Under the pieces are notes generated by a model that worked only from the letters and a program-made list of their open reading frames with translations, was not told the origin of the DNA and did not search any database. From positions 1 to 6,913 of the forward strand of contig WRCL01000094.1 in the NCBI GenBank assembly GCA_009783975.1: DNA of 6,913 nucleotides, read 5' to 3'. Both the position numbers and the translations under genes were made by a program. This document shows, one piece after another, positions 1 through 6,913 of the stretch; position 1 is the stretch's first letter; the number at the start of each line of letters is the position of its first letter. The stretch comes from Micrococcales bacterium (GTDB lineage Bacteria; Actinomycetota; Actinomycetes; Actinomycetales; Cellulomonadaceae).

Positions 1-5
1 ACGGA

Positions 6-3000
6 CTATTGGTGCCAAGGCCCGACCAGCACGCCGTCGCCCACGACCGCAGTCCCGGCGTCGGTCGCCAGCGCCAGGCGTCCGTCAGGGGCGAACGCCA
101 TCGCGCTGACCTTGACGAGCACCGGCACCGGGTCACCGACATGGCGGCCTGTCGCCGGGTTCCACAACCGGACGGTACGGTCGGCCCGGGCGGTGGCCAG
201 GACCGTCGTCCCTGCGACGGTACCCAGGGCCATGGCGTGCACAGCCCCGCCGTGCCCGGTGAGCACACCCACAGGTTCACCGGTGGTCGGGTCCCACACC
301 CGCGCGGTGCCGTCGCCAGCACCGGTGGCCAGCACCGGGGCACCGTCAACGGTGCCGAACACCGCCGAGGCCACGGGACCTTCGTGCCCGACGAGCCTGG
401 CACGGGGCCCGCCGGCGTCCCACAGCTGGACTGTGCCGTCACCGCCACCGGTGGCCACGACGACCGCACCTGCGACCTCGCCGAACGCGACGGTGCGCAC
501 CGAGTCCAACGGCCCTCCCCACGACCGGCCGACCGGACGCCGGGTCGGCGGGTCCCAGGCGCTGACATGGCCAGGTCCGGCGGCGACCACGACGTACCGC
601 CCGGCGACGTGGGTGAATGTCACAGCCAGCGCTGGCACTGCGACCGGTGTGCTCACAGGTTCACCGGTCGTCGCGTCCCACACCTGCACGGTGCCGTCCT
701 GGCTGGCGGTCGCCAGCAGCGTGCCTGCACCGGCGGACCCGAACGCCACAGCGACGACAGGCCCGGTGTGCCCGCGCAACCCGGGGCCGAGCACCTCGCC
801 GGTCGTCGCGTCCCACAACCGCACGACGTGGTCGTCACCGCCGGTGGCAAGCACGGTCGTGCCGTCCACGGTTCCGAACGCGACGGTGCGCACAGCGCGG
901 ACCGGGGCGACGAGCCCCGACGACCGGTCACCGGCGGCGACCGTGTGCAGACCCTGGCGTGGGGTACGGGCGTCGGCGACGCTCGACAGGTCAGTGCCGT
1001 CGTGCGTCGGCGGCGGTCCCAGGCGTATCGCGGCGAGCTCGTCGGGGTCCAGGTCCCCGAACAGCTCGGCTTCGAGCGCCTCGACGTCGCGCAGCTGTTC
1101 TGCGGTGGGGACGTGTCCAGGCGGCTGCGGTGGCTCATCGACGCTGGCGTCCCCCGGGCGCAGGCCACCGGCGCCCGGGGCCTGGTCGTCAGGCAGGCAC
1201 CAGGGCTGGGTCACGTGGCCGCGCGGGTCCCACACACGCACGGTGAGGTCGTCGCCGCCGGTGACCAGGACGGTCCGGGTGCCGACCTGGCCGAACGCCA
1301 GCGCCCGCACAGCACCGGTGTGCCCCCACAACGGTCCTGCGACGGCGGTGAGGACTGCCTCGTCGACCGCGTTCCAGCTCAGGCCCGACACGTCCCACAA
1401 CCGGGCGGTGCTGTCGGCCCCGGCGGTGGCGAGCAAGACCCGCCCGTCGGCGCTGCCGAACGCGAGCGCACCGACGACCCCGCGGTGGCTGGCCCGTCCG
1501 ACCAGCGCCCCGGTGAGCGGGTCCCACACGCACACCGACCCATCGTCCGAGCTTGTCGCCAGCGGGGCGGTGCCCGACGCACCCACAGGCCCGAACGTCA
1601 CCGCGAGCACCCGGTCGCCGTGGCGCAACGGCCCGTCGAGCCGGTGGTTGGCGACCGGGTCCCACAACCGTGCGGTGCCGTCGGTGCACCCGGTGGCCAG
1701 CGTCGTCGCGCCGTCGACGGTGCCGAACGCGACAGCGCTCACCTGCCCACGGTGCGGCAACGGCTCGTGCGCGACCGGGGGGCCGCCGTCCAGCGCGAGG
1801 TCCCACAGCTGGGCGGTCTGGTCAGCCGAACCGGTGGCGAGCACCGGCCGTCCGCCGACCCGGCCGAACGCCACAGCGAGCACCGCGCCGGCGTGCTGGC
1901 GCAGCACGTGCAGCTGGGCGCCGGTCGCCGGGTCCCAGATCCGTGCGGTGCGGTCCTGACCACCGGTGACCAGCAGCGGACGTCCGGCGACCTGCGCGAA
2001 CACCGCGGCGTGGACCGGTCCGTCGTGACCACGCAGCTGGTGGCCGACACGACGTCCGCTGGCCGGGTCCCACAAGCACACACGGTCGCCGACAGCCCCG
2101 GCGAGGACGGTCCGCCCTGCCACCTGGGCGAAAGCCAGAGCGTTGACCGGCCCGTGCGCACGGGCCAAGGTGTTGGCCTGGTCGGTCCATGTGCGCCAGC
2201 CGTCGGGGCCACCGGTGCCAGAGGTTGGCAGCAGGGCAAAACGCAGCGCCTGGCGCCCGCGGGCCAGCGCCGGGACCTGGTCGAGCTCTGCTTCGACACC
2301 TGTCCAGGCGGCCAACGTCGACGTGGCCGGCCCGGTGGGGGCCGGCAGCCCCAACGCGGCGCGCAGGTCACCACCGGTGGACGCCGGCAGGAACCGGGCC
2401 GGGACGGTCTGGTCGGTGAGCACATGCCCGGCGGTGGCGTGCGCGACGAGGTGACGCGCCAGGTACGGGTTGGGGTTGTCGTCGACGAGCGCCGACAGGT
2501 GCCTGGCGATCCGGGCCTGGACGACATGGTCCGGTTCGGCCACGACATCCTCGGCGAGGGCGCCGGGCTGGTCGCGCACAAGCCTGGCGACACTTGTGTG
2601 GGCCAGGCGCAGCACCCGCTGGCCGTCGTCGACACCAGTGGTGACCAACGCGGCCAACGGTCCGGCGAGCAGCGCGCGCAGCACGTCGTTGCCCAGGTCA
2701 GCCTCGGCGACGGCACTGGCCAGCGCCGGCCACACCACGCCCCACGGGGTGCCAGCGCCCCGGGCGAACGCCAGGGCACGCAACACTGCCAGCCACACCG
2801 CGGCCGGGCGCCCGGTGGCGCGTTGTTGTTCGCTGAGCACGTGGCGCAGCGCGGCGGGCAAGATGTCGCCGGTGGGGTCCATCCCTGTATGGTCGGCGAC
2901 GTGCTCGGCCGCGGCGAGCGACTGTGCGACGATGCCGGTGTCGACAAAGCTCGGCCTGTCGCGCCGCACGAGCAGGTCAGCCACGGCCGTCGCGTCACCT

Positions 3001-4679
3001 GGGCGGTCGTGGTACGGCGATCCGGGCCGGCGCAGCACCCGCAGGCAGGCGGCACGGACCTGCGCGGCCGCGTCATCGTCTGTGCACACGCTCGTGTGCT
3101 CGGCGAGGCTCTGCACGGCGCGCACCACACCGCGGCCCTCGTCGTCGCGCACCGCCACCATCACACGCGCGACGGGGACACCGTCGGGGCCGCAGGTGCG
3201 GACCAACGCAGCGATGACGTCGTCGACCAGCGACTGGGGGTCTGCCGACTCGTCGACCGAGTCGACCACCACGCACACCGGCGCACCGGGGACCACCGCA
3301 CGCAGGTGCACAGCCAGACCCTCGTAGGTCGACAGCCCCAAGGTGTCGCACCTGGTGCCCAAAGCGGCGATGACCAGCGCGGCGACGTGCTCGGCGGTAC
3401 GGCCCCGGGCGTCGACCGCCACGTGCACCGCACCAGGGGGGGGAACGAGCGCAGGTGGGACCACCGCGGCGACCGCCGGGTACCAGGTGGCGAAGTGCGG
3501 GTCGGCCAGGGTCACAGCCCGGGCCAGCAACGCTGAGGCACCGGTGCCGCGGGCCCCTGTGACCACGAGGAGCTGGTGGGTGTCGGTGCCGGCCAGCCAC
3601 TGCACGACGGGGGTCATCACCGTGGCGCGGCTGGTGAAGAACCATGCCGGGTTGTCGGGTTTGGGCGGCAGCGCCTCGGCGGCGGCGGTCGCGGCGGCGA
3701 GGGCCTCGACAACTTCGTCAGAGCTCAGCAGCGGCCGGTCCATCCCCTGCCCGTCGCCGCCGACGACGAACGACCCGCACGCGATGATCCCCAGGTCGCG
3801 GCGGGTCGGGGTGTGCGAGGAGATGTGGTCAGCACCAGCCCAGCCAAGCTTGGCGTACGCGGCCACCGCCTGGGCGCTCATCGTCAGATCGGCGGTCGCC
3901 GGCCCTGCAGCCGGGGCTGCCGGGTCGTAGGCGGGGTTGGGCAGCGCCAGGCTCGGCTCGTCGGACCCAGCGGGGAACGTGACGACCTGGGGCACTGTCA
4001 GGCCCGCGCGACCAGCGCCAACAAGCTCGGCCGTCGCTGCGGCCAGGGCCGCGCGCAACCGGGCGGGGCTGAGGTGGGGTTCGCCGTCCGGCGGGGTGTA
4101 CGGCCCGACCTGCCCGGTCTCGTCCCTCCTGACCAGGCGCAACGCCGCGTCGAGCACGGATGTCAGGTCATCGGGGCGCCATGCGGTGGCCCCGCTCGGC
4201 GCACCGGGCACGACCAGGACCGTCCGCGGCGGGGTGCGCCCGGGCTGGCGCACCCGGTCGTCGTACAAGTTCTGTGCCCGTTGGACGAACCGGGAGGCGT
4301 GGCGTGAGTCCAGGACGACCAGCGCGTCGTCGGCTGCGCAGTCCCAGATCGCTTCGACCAGGCCTGCGGGGTCGTATGTGCCCGCGTCGACGTGCAACCG
4401 GTACTCGCTGGACGTGGGCCCGGTGTCACCGTGGCCTGTGAGGTACACCGCGACGCCAGCCCCAGCGCTGATCTGCGACAACCGGTCGACCAGGGATGAC
4501 AGCGTGTGGCGGGTCGTGGAACCCGGCTGGCCCGACGCGCTGAGCAGGTGCGGTGCCGCCCCGGCCGTCCACCACCGGTTGACGACGTCGACCTGTGCTT
4601 GGACGCGCGCGTCGTCGCTCGGGTCGTCGCGGCGCGGAGCCACGAAAGCGACGTACCAACGGTTGCCCACGTCGTCCAC
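6..4679 (-). CDS. Caspase-like / STAND NTPase / 14-blade WD40 protein (probable pseudo-enzyme)
   Basis: Probable cytoplasmic NLR/apoptosome-like sensor or scaffold. Residue numbers count from an upstream in-frame ATG at 4883. The preferred start is GTG at 4679 (residue 69), with GTG at 4670 as alternative, because residues 1-68 are Arg/Ala/Pro-rich and unlike a domain, whereas the caspase-like fold begins at about residue 74 ([10 protein letters not shown]). No clear Shine-Dalgarno precedes either GTG. Residues ~74-250 resemble a caspase-like domain: the strand plus catalytic-His motif YLTGHGDTG is present (His151), but the second motif reads VVLDSRHAS, with Arg194 where Cys is expected. Residues ~433-770 resemble a STAND/NACHT NTPase: the P-loop reads GARGTGAS (Ala449 replaces Lys), the Walker [10 protein letters not shown] is intact (Asp541, Asp544, Glu545), and a helical winged-helix-like part follows. 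Residues ~909-1625 are WD40 blades. No signal peptide or membrane segment is visible. It ends in TAG, and nothing lies downstream within the window. Domain identity is confident; loss of activity is inferred. Confidence 0.9.
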   Translation of the reverse strand: MDDVGNRWYVAFVAPRRDDPSDDARVQAQVDVVNRWWTAGAAPHLLSASGQPGSTTRHTLSSLVDRLSQISAGAGVAVYLTGHGDTGPTSSEYRLHVDAGTYDPAGLVEAIWDCAADDALVVLDSRHASRFVQRAQNLYDDRVRQPGRTPPRTVLVVPGAPSGATAWRPDDLTSVLDAALRLVRRDETGQVGPYTPPDGEPHLSPARLRAALAAATAELVGAGRAGLTVPQVVTFPAGSDEPSLALPNPAYDPAAPAAGPATADLTMSAQAVAAYAKLGWAGADHISSHTPTRRDLGIIACGSFVVGGDGQGMDRPLLSSDEVVEALAAATAAAEALPPKPDNPAWFFTSRATVMTPVVQWLAGTDTHQLLVVTGARGTGASALLARAVTLADPHFATWYPAVAAVVPPALVPPPGAVHVAVDARGRTAEHVAALVIAALGTRCDTLGLSTYEGLAVHLRAVVPGAPVCVVVDSVDESADPQSLVDDVIAALVRTCGPDGVPVARVMVAVRDDEGRGVVRAVQSLAEHTSVCTDDDAAAQVRAACLRVLRRPGSPYHDRPGDATAVADLLVRRDRPSFVDTGIVAQSLAAAEHVADHTGMDPTGDILPAALRHVLSEQQRATGRPAAVWLAVLRALAFARGAGTPWGVVWPALASAVAEADLGNDVLRALLAGPLAALVTTGVDDGQRVLRLAHTSVARLVRDQPGALAEDVVAEPDHVVQARIARHLSALVDDNPNPYLARHLVAHATAGHVLTDQTVPARFLPASTGGDLRAALGLPAPTGPATSTLAAWTGVEAELDQVPALARGRQALRFALLPTSGTGGPDGWRTWTDQANTLARAHGPVNALAFAQVAGRTVLAGAVGDRVCLWDPASGRRVGHQLRGHDGPVHAAVFAQVAGRPLLVTGGQDRTARIWDPATGAQLHVLRQHAGAVLAVAFGRVGGRPVLATGSADQTAQLWDLALDGGPPVAHEPLPHRGQVSAVAFGTVDGATTLATGCTDGTARLWDPVANHRLDGPLRHGDRVLAVTFGPVGASGTAPLATSSDDGSVCVWDPLTGALVGRASHRGVVGALAFGSADGRVLLATAGADSTARLWDVSGLSWNAVDEAVLTAVAGPLWGHTGAVRALAFGQVGTRTVLVTGGDDLTVRVWDPRGHVTQPWCLPDDQAPGAGGLRPGDASVDEPPQPPGHVPTAEQLRDVEALEAELFGDLDPDELAAIRLGPPPTHDGTDLSSVADARTPRQGLHTVAAGDRSSGLVAPVRAVRTVAFGTVDGTTVLATGGDDHVVRLWDATTGEVLGPGLRGHTGPVVAVAFGSAGAGTLLATASQDGTVQVWDATTGEPVSTPVAVPALAVTFTHVAGRYVVVAAGPGHVSAWDPPTRRPVGRSWGGPLDSVRTVAFGEVAGAVVVATGGGDGTVQLWDAGGPRARLVGHEGPVASAVFGTVDGAPVLATGAGDGTARVWDPTTGEPVGVLTGHGGAVHAMALGTVAGTTVLATARADRTVRLWNPATGRHVGDPVPVLVKVSAMAFAPDGRLALATDAGTAVVGDGVLVGPWHQ
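9..2159 (-). repeat. WD40 repeat array, 14 blades arranged 7 + linker + 7
   Basis: In-gene tandem repeats with a unit of about 43 codons (~130 bp). Each blade follows the pattern GH-x-GPV-x-AVAFG-x-V-x-G-x-x-VLATGG-x-D-x-T-x-RLWDP-x-TG. The WD (or WN) dipeptides end blades near residues 938, 983, 1027, 1074, 1120, 1163 and 1218, then 1357, 1402, 1443, 1488, 1530 and 1574 (WN). A degenerate last unit reaches the C-terminus. Blades 1-7 map to 1224-2159 and blades 8-14 to 9-905. They are separated by a linker (906-1223, residues ~1221-1326) that is Pro-rich, then acidic and helical. Blade 10 (around residue 1430) is weak. At the DNA level the copies share short identical tracts, for example 19 bp at 664-682 and again at 799-817. 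The likely structure is two seven-bladed propellers used for protein or ligand binding. Confidence 0.9.
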
Positions 4680-4934
4680 ACTATCGGGCGGGGGTCGTTT
4701 CGGTGGGCGATCAGGGGGCGAGGTTCTCGCGGCCGCCCATGGATGGGCCAACCGGGCACGACCGGTGCGTGCCGAGCCGCGCCCAGGTCGCCACGCACAC
4801 CAGCGCGCCAGCGACGCACACACGACCCTGGCGGACGCAGACGTACCGCCGGCGTCCCCCGCGGCGTGGCGTGCGGTTTCCACACGACCGGCCCAGCGGC
4901 GCAGACGGCCTCACACCGGTGCGCCCCGGGCCCG

Positions 4935-4964
4935 ATGACCCGTCCAACAGGATGACCGTATATC
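4935..4964 (+). promoter_or_regulatory. Candidate promoter for the chemoreceptor gene
   Basis: ATGACC (4935-4940) and TATATC (4959-4964) are separated by 18 bp and resemble a housekeeping-type -35/-10 pair, four of six bases matching at the -35. TATATC sits in a short AT-rich patch that stands out in very GC-rich DNA. The difficulty is distance: a start site about 7 bp after the -10 would fall near 4971, inside or just past the AAGGGG ribosome-binding site. Either the message is nearly leaderless or the real promoter lies further upstream. No convincing flagellar sigma-28 promoter was found. Confidence 0.3.
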
Positions 4965-4965
4965 T

Positions 4966-4971
4966 AAGGGG
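4966..4971 (+). promoter_or_regulatory. Ribosome-binding site fixing the GTG start of the chemoreceptor
   Basis: AAGGGG lies 7 nt before the GTG at 4979, an ordinary Shine-Dalgarno spacing. The in-frame ATG at 4952 has only AACAGG immediately abutting it, which is too close to work, so the GTG is preferred. The protein then begins MSWFTNRP and runs straight into the first membrane helix. Confidence 0.65.
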
Positions 4972-4978
4972 TGCCGTT

Positions 4979-6430
4979 GTGAGCTGGTTCACCAACCGTC
5001 CGATCATGGTGAAGATGGCCTCGATCCTCGCTCTGCTCGTCGTCTTCGGGGTCTGTGTGTCGTTGGTCGACGACTGGGCGCTGTCGTCGTTGTCGCGCGG
5101 CCAGCAGCAGATGTACGACCAGTCGTCGGTTGCGCTCGTGCGCCTGACCGACCTCGCGCTGGGCCTCGCCGACGACCAGGTCATGCTCCAGGGCATCCCG
5201 GCGACCGCCCCCGACGACCTCACCTTGGTCGAGCAGGCGCTGACGACCCACAGGGCCGAGCGGTACGAGCAGATGGACGGCTACGTCGAAGCGAGCGCGC
5301 CACAGGACCTCACCGCCTTGACATCAGCGTTCGACGCGTACTGGCTGGCGGCTGAGCACGCGCTGCTCGAGCTGCGCGAGGACGGCCCCGAGGCCTCGGC
5401 TGTGTACGTCGTCAACGACGTGGCCTGGGCTGCGTCGGACTACTCGCGCGCCCTGGGCCGTGAGGCCGCGCACGCCCGTGACCTTGCCAGCGCCCTGAAC
5501 GACGAAGGCACCCATGTCGTCGACCACCGCAAGGTGATGCTGTGGGCAGTGACCGGCGGGGGCCTGGTCGTCGCGGTGGTGCTGCTCGTCGTCGTGCGGC
5601 GCCTCACACGCACCTTGCGCAAGACCGCCAACGCCGCGTCGAGCTACACCGCGACCGCCACGGCGCTGTCGACGCTCGCCCTGGAGATGGCCAGAGAGTC
5701 TGAGGAGGCCTCTGCGCAGGCTGGTACGGCCGCGGCGGCAGCCGAGCAGGTCTCACGTCACGTCGGGACAGTCGCCACAGGTGCCGAGCAGATGGGCGCG
5801 TCGATCGCCGAGATCGCCGGCAACGCCTCGTCGGCAGCGAGGATCGCCGCGGAAGCCACCGAGGTGGTCCTGGCGACGAACGAGCAGGTCGCCCGGCTCG
5901 GCGCATCAAGCCAGGAGATCGGCACGGTGCTGCGCACCATCACCTCGATCGCCGAGCAGACGAACCTGCTCGCGCTCAACGCCACGATCGAGGCGGCCCG
6001 TGCCGGCGACGCAGGCAAAGGGTTCGCCGTCGTCGCCGGCGAGGTCAAGGACCTGGCCCGCGCGACCAGCAAGGCGACCGAGGAGATCGCCCACCGGATC
6101 GAGACGATCCAGTCAGACACCGGCCGCGCCGTCGAGGCGATCGGCCAGATCTCGGCGATCATCGAGCAGATCGACGACTACTCGGTGATGATCGCCGCCG
6201 CCGTCGAAGAGCAGACCATCACCACAGCCCAGATGTCACGCAACGTCGGCGAAGCCGCAACAGGCGCCTGCCAGATCGTCGGCTCGGTCACCACCGTCGC
6301 CCAGATCGCCGCCGCGTCGACCACCGCCGCCGCCCAGGTCGCCTCCACCGCCCAAGACATGTCCTGCGTCTCAGCCGCCGCCGCCCGCGACATCCTGCAG
6401 TACGTCTGGGCCCCCCACGAGCCAACCTGA
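4979..6430 (+). CDS. Methyl-accepting chemotaxis protein lacking a recognisable HAMP domain
   Basis: An inner-membrane chemoreceptor of 483 aa (GTG start, TGA stop) that would signal through CheW/CheA arrays. It has a short cytoplasmic N-terminus and TM1 at residues ~9-30 ([15 protein letters not shown]). The extracytoplasmic region, ~31-185, is all-helical and resembles a four-helix-bundle MCP sensor. TM2 lies at ~187-206 ([19 protein letters not shown]), and the cytoplasmic signalling hairpin spans ~225-470. The conserved tip is intact: [21 protein letters not shown], residues 323-343, followed by [14 protein letters not shown]. Candidate adaptation sites are the Glu/Gln pairs near residues 241-243, 256-257, 270-271 and 410-412. 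Only about 20 residues separate TM2 from the signalling helix, with no Pro/GDL/DE-type HAMP signature. The tail ends YVWAPHEPT, with no CheR/CheB-tethering pentapeptide. The ligand is unknown. No che or fla genes are visible nearby. The family call is very secure. Confidence 0.95.
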   Translation: MSWFTNRPIMVKMASILALLVVFGVCVSLVDDWALSSLSRGQQQMYDQSSVALVRLTDLALGLADDQVMLQGIPATAPDDLTLVEQALTTHRAERYEQMDGYVEASAPQDLTALTSAFDAYWLAAEHALLELREDGPEASAVYVVNDVAWAASDYSRALGREAAHARDLASALNDEGTHVVDHRKVMLWAVTGGGLVVAVVLLVVVRRLTRTLRKTANAASSYTATATALSTLALEMARESEEASAQAGTAAAAAEQVSRHVGTVATGAEQMGASIAEIAGNASSAARIAAEATEVVLATNEQVARLGASSQEIGTVLRTITSIAEQTNLLALNATIEAARAGDAGKGFAVVAGEVKDLARATSKATEEIAHRIETIQSDTGRAVEAIGQISAIIEQIDDYSVMIAAAVEEQTITTAQMSRNVGEAATGACQIVGSVTTVAQIAAASTTAAAQVASTAQDMSCVSAAAARDILQYVWAPHEPT

Positions 6431-6452
6431 GCCGCCTATGCCCCCACGCCAC

Positions 6453-6605
6453 ACGGCCAAGGACATAGGGGACGGTTCCTGGTGTCCTGACCCTGGTTGC
6501 CCCGCGCCCGACGCCCCAGGCCGACCTGCTGCACACCCACGACCGAACGAGATATTGGTGTTGACCAGGCCGGACATTCGGAACCGTCCCCAACGTCCTG
6601 GCCGT
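6453..6605. repeat. Imperfect inverted-repeat element (REP-pair or MITE-like)
   Basis: Two arms of ~35 bp face each other across the gap after the chemoreceptor gene. GGGGACGGTTCC at 6468-6479 and GGAACCGTCCCC at 6580-6591 are perfect 12-bp reverse complements. The outer flanks also pair: ACGGCC at 6453-6458 with GGCCGT at 6600-6605. So do the inner flanks: TGTCC at 6483-6487 with GGACA at 6572-6576. One single-base indel and a few mismatches lie between these blocks. Each arm can also fold alone as a small hairpin: GGACA/TGTCC in the left arm, GGAC/GTCC in the right. The ~84-bp centre has no convincing ORF. The arrangement suits an inverted pair of REP-like units mobilised by a RAYT/IS200-type transposase, a MITE, or a bidirectional terminator. 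No transposase is in the window. Confidence 0.6.
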
Positions 6606-6674
6606 TGGGCTTCCTGGGTGACGCCCGACCGAGTGACATGCGACGCCGTCCACCCCAGCGCTGTTGAAACCATC

Positions 6675-6680
6675 TACTGT
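6675..6680 (+). promoter_or_regulatory. Candidate -10 box of a leaderless transcript
   Basis: TACTGT fits the TANNNT pattern of actinobacterial -10 elements and ends 6 nt before the ATG at 6687, so transcription could begin at the A of that ATG. No Shine-Dalgarno is present, which agrees with leaderless translation, common in actinobacteria. No good -35 element is apparent at the usual distance. Confidence 0.4.
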
Positions 6681-6686
6681 GGTGCA

Positions 6687-6807
6687 ATGACCGTGCATGG
6701 GGAGCACCAAGAGGCCGTCGCTGCAGCGCGTATCGCGCTCGCCACGAAAGAACCTCCCGCACCCGACGTTGTCGAGGCCGTCGCCGACGGCCTCCAGACC
6801 GTCCCGG

Positions 6808-6809
<2 letters not shown>
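6687..6809 (+). CDS. 5' fragment of an unrecognised gene
   Basis: An ATG-started frame encodes about 41 credible residues, beginning MTVHGEHQEAVAAARIALAT. It then runs without a stop into the poly-C tail, where it would read as polyproline. The visible part is Ala-rich, probably helical, with a short charged and Pro-containing turn (KEPPAPD) before a second helix. G/C-rich third positions and the -10-like box just upstream support it as a real gene start. An in-frame GTG at 6693 is an alternative start. The family is not recognisable from this fragment. Confidence 0.5.

Positions 6810-6913
<104 letters not shown>

Larger units (their letters stand above)
4680..4978. other. Divergent intergenic region
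   Basis: This 299-bp stretch lies between the divergent starts of the WD40 protein and the chemoreceptor and should contain both promoters. Frames stay open through much of it in several registers, including N-terminal extensions of both neighbours, but their translations are low-complexity Arg/Pro/Ala/Gly-rich and match no domain. The region is therefore treated as non-coding. On the minus strand the sequence GATAGT directly precedes the GTG at 4679 and could be a weak -10 box for a leaderless message starting near the GTG at 4670. No convincing -35 partner was seen. If the ATG at 4883 is the true start of the large gene, 204 bp of this region would be coding. Confidence 0.5.

Noticed and set aside
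112..1959. A 615-codon plus-strand frame with regular repeated Ser/Thr/Pro motifs.
   Set aside because: The apparent repeats are the complement of the WD40 blades read out of frame, not a separate repetitive protein.
9..2159. Regular ~130-bp spaced repeats considered as a CRISPR or non-coding tandem array.
   Set aside because: The period matches WD40 blades of ~43 codons, the units diverge mainly as protein-coding repeats do, and there are no short identical repeats with unique spacers.
1739..3130. A 463-codon minus-strand frame overlapping the WD40 protein in another register.
   Set aside because: Cys/Arg/Pro/Ser-rich translation with no motifs; the overlapping register has intact WD40 and NTPase motifs.
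9..3536. An 1175-codon open frame on the plus strand opposite the WD40 protein.
   Set aside because: It is rich in Arg, Gly, His, Gln and Pro with no recognisable domain and lies wholly antisense to a clear domain-bearing gene. Long antisense frames are expected in very GC-rich coding DNA.
4677..4712. A flagellar sigma-28-like promoter (CCCGATAG with GAAA upstream) on the minus strand ahead of the WD40 gene.
   Set aside because: The GAAA is about 6 bp too close to the -10-like element, and the match is too weak to support.
4595..4978. N-terminal extension of the chemoreceptor from the upstream open frame.
   Set aside because: The extension is low-complexity, and a good Shine-Dalgarno sits 7 nt before the GTG at 4979, which places TM1 close to the N-terminus as is normal for this family.
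6288..6762. Three minus-strand open frames spanning the end of the chemoreceptor gene and the inverted-repeat region.
   Set aside because: They overlap the chemoreceptor gene and/or the inverted-repeat element and have low-complexity translations with no motifs.

Overview
The window is very GC-rich DNA, with G/C dominating third codon positions, and reads as a high-GC Gram-positive actinobacterium. The chemoreceptor signalling domain resembles those of motile Micrococcales such as Cellulomonas-type organisms; this placement is from memory of the family, not a search. The last ~105 bases are almost pure C and look like a contig-end artefact.

Layout. Positions 6-4679 (minus strand) encode one giant protein, about 1557 aa from the preferred start. 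In order it has a caspase-like (peptidase C14-type) fold, a STAND/NACHT-like NTPase module, a helical region, and 14 WD40 blades grouped as 7 + 7 around a ~105-residue linker. This is the general plan of NLR/apoptosome-like bacterial signalling proteins. Here both enzymatic centres look damaged: the expected caspase Cys is Arg (His retained), and the expected Walker A Lys is Ala (Walker B acidic residues retained). A 299-bp divergent intergenic region follows (4680-4978). Positions 4979-6430 (plus strand) encode a 483-aa methyl-accepting chemotaxis protein with two membrane helices, a four-helix-bundle-type sensor and an intact signalling tip, but no recognisable HAMP domain. Positions 6431-6686 are non-coding and carry a ~153-bp inverted-repeat element with a perfect 12-bp core in each arm. 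A new plus-strand gene appears to begin at 6687 with a leaderless-type promoter, and it is lost in the poly-C tail.

Functional picture. The two main genes are transcribed divergently and nothing in the sequence ties them into one pathway. The large protein is probably a cytoplasmic sensor or scaffold whose propellers bind a ligand or partner; with both catalytic centres altered it may act as a pseudo-enzyme. The chemoreceptor would sit in the inner membrane and feed a CheA/CheW array encoded elsewhere. The most notable item is the doubly degenerate caspase-STAND-WD40 protein, followed by the HAMP-less receptor and the inverted-repeat element.
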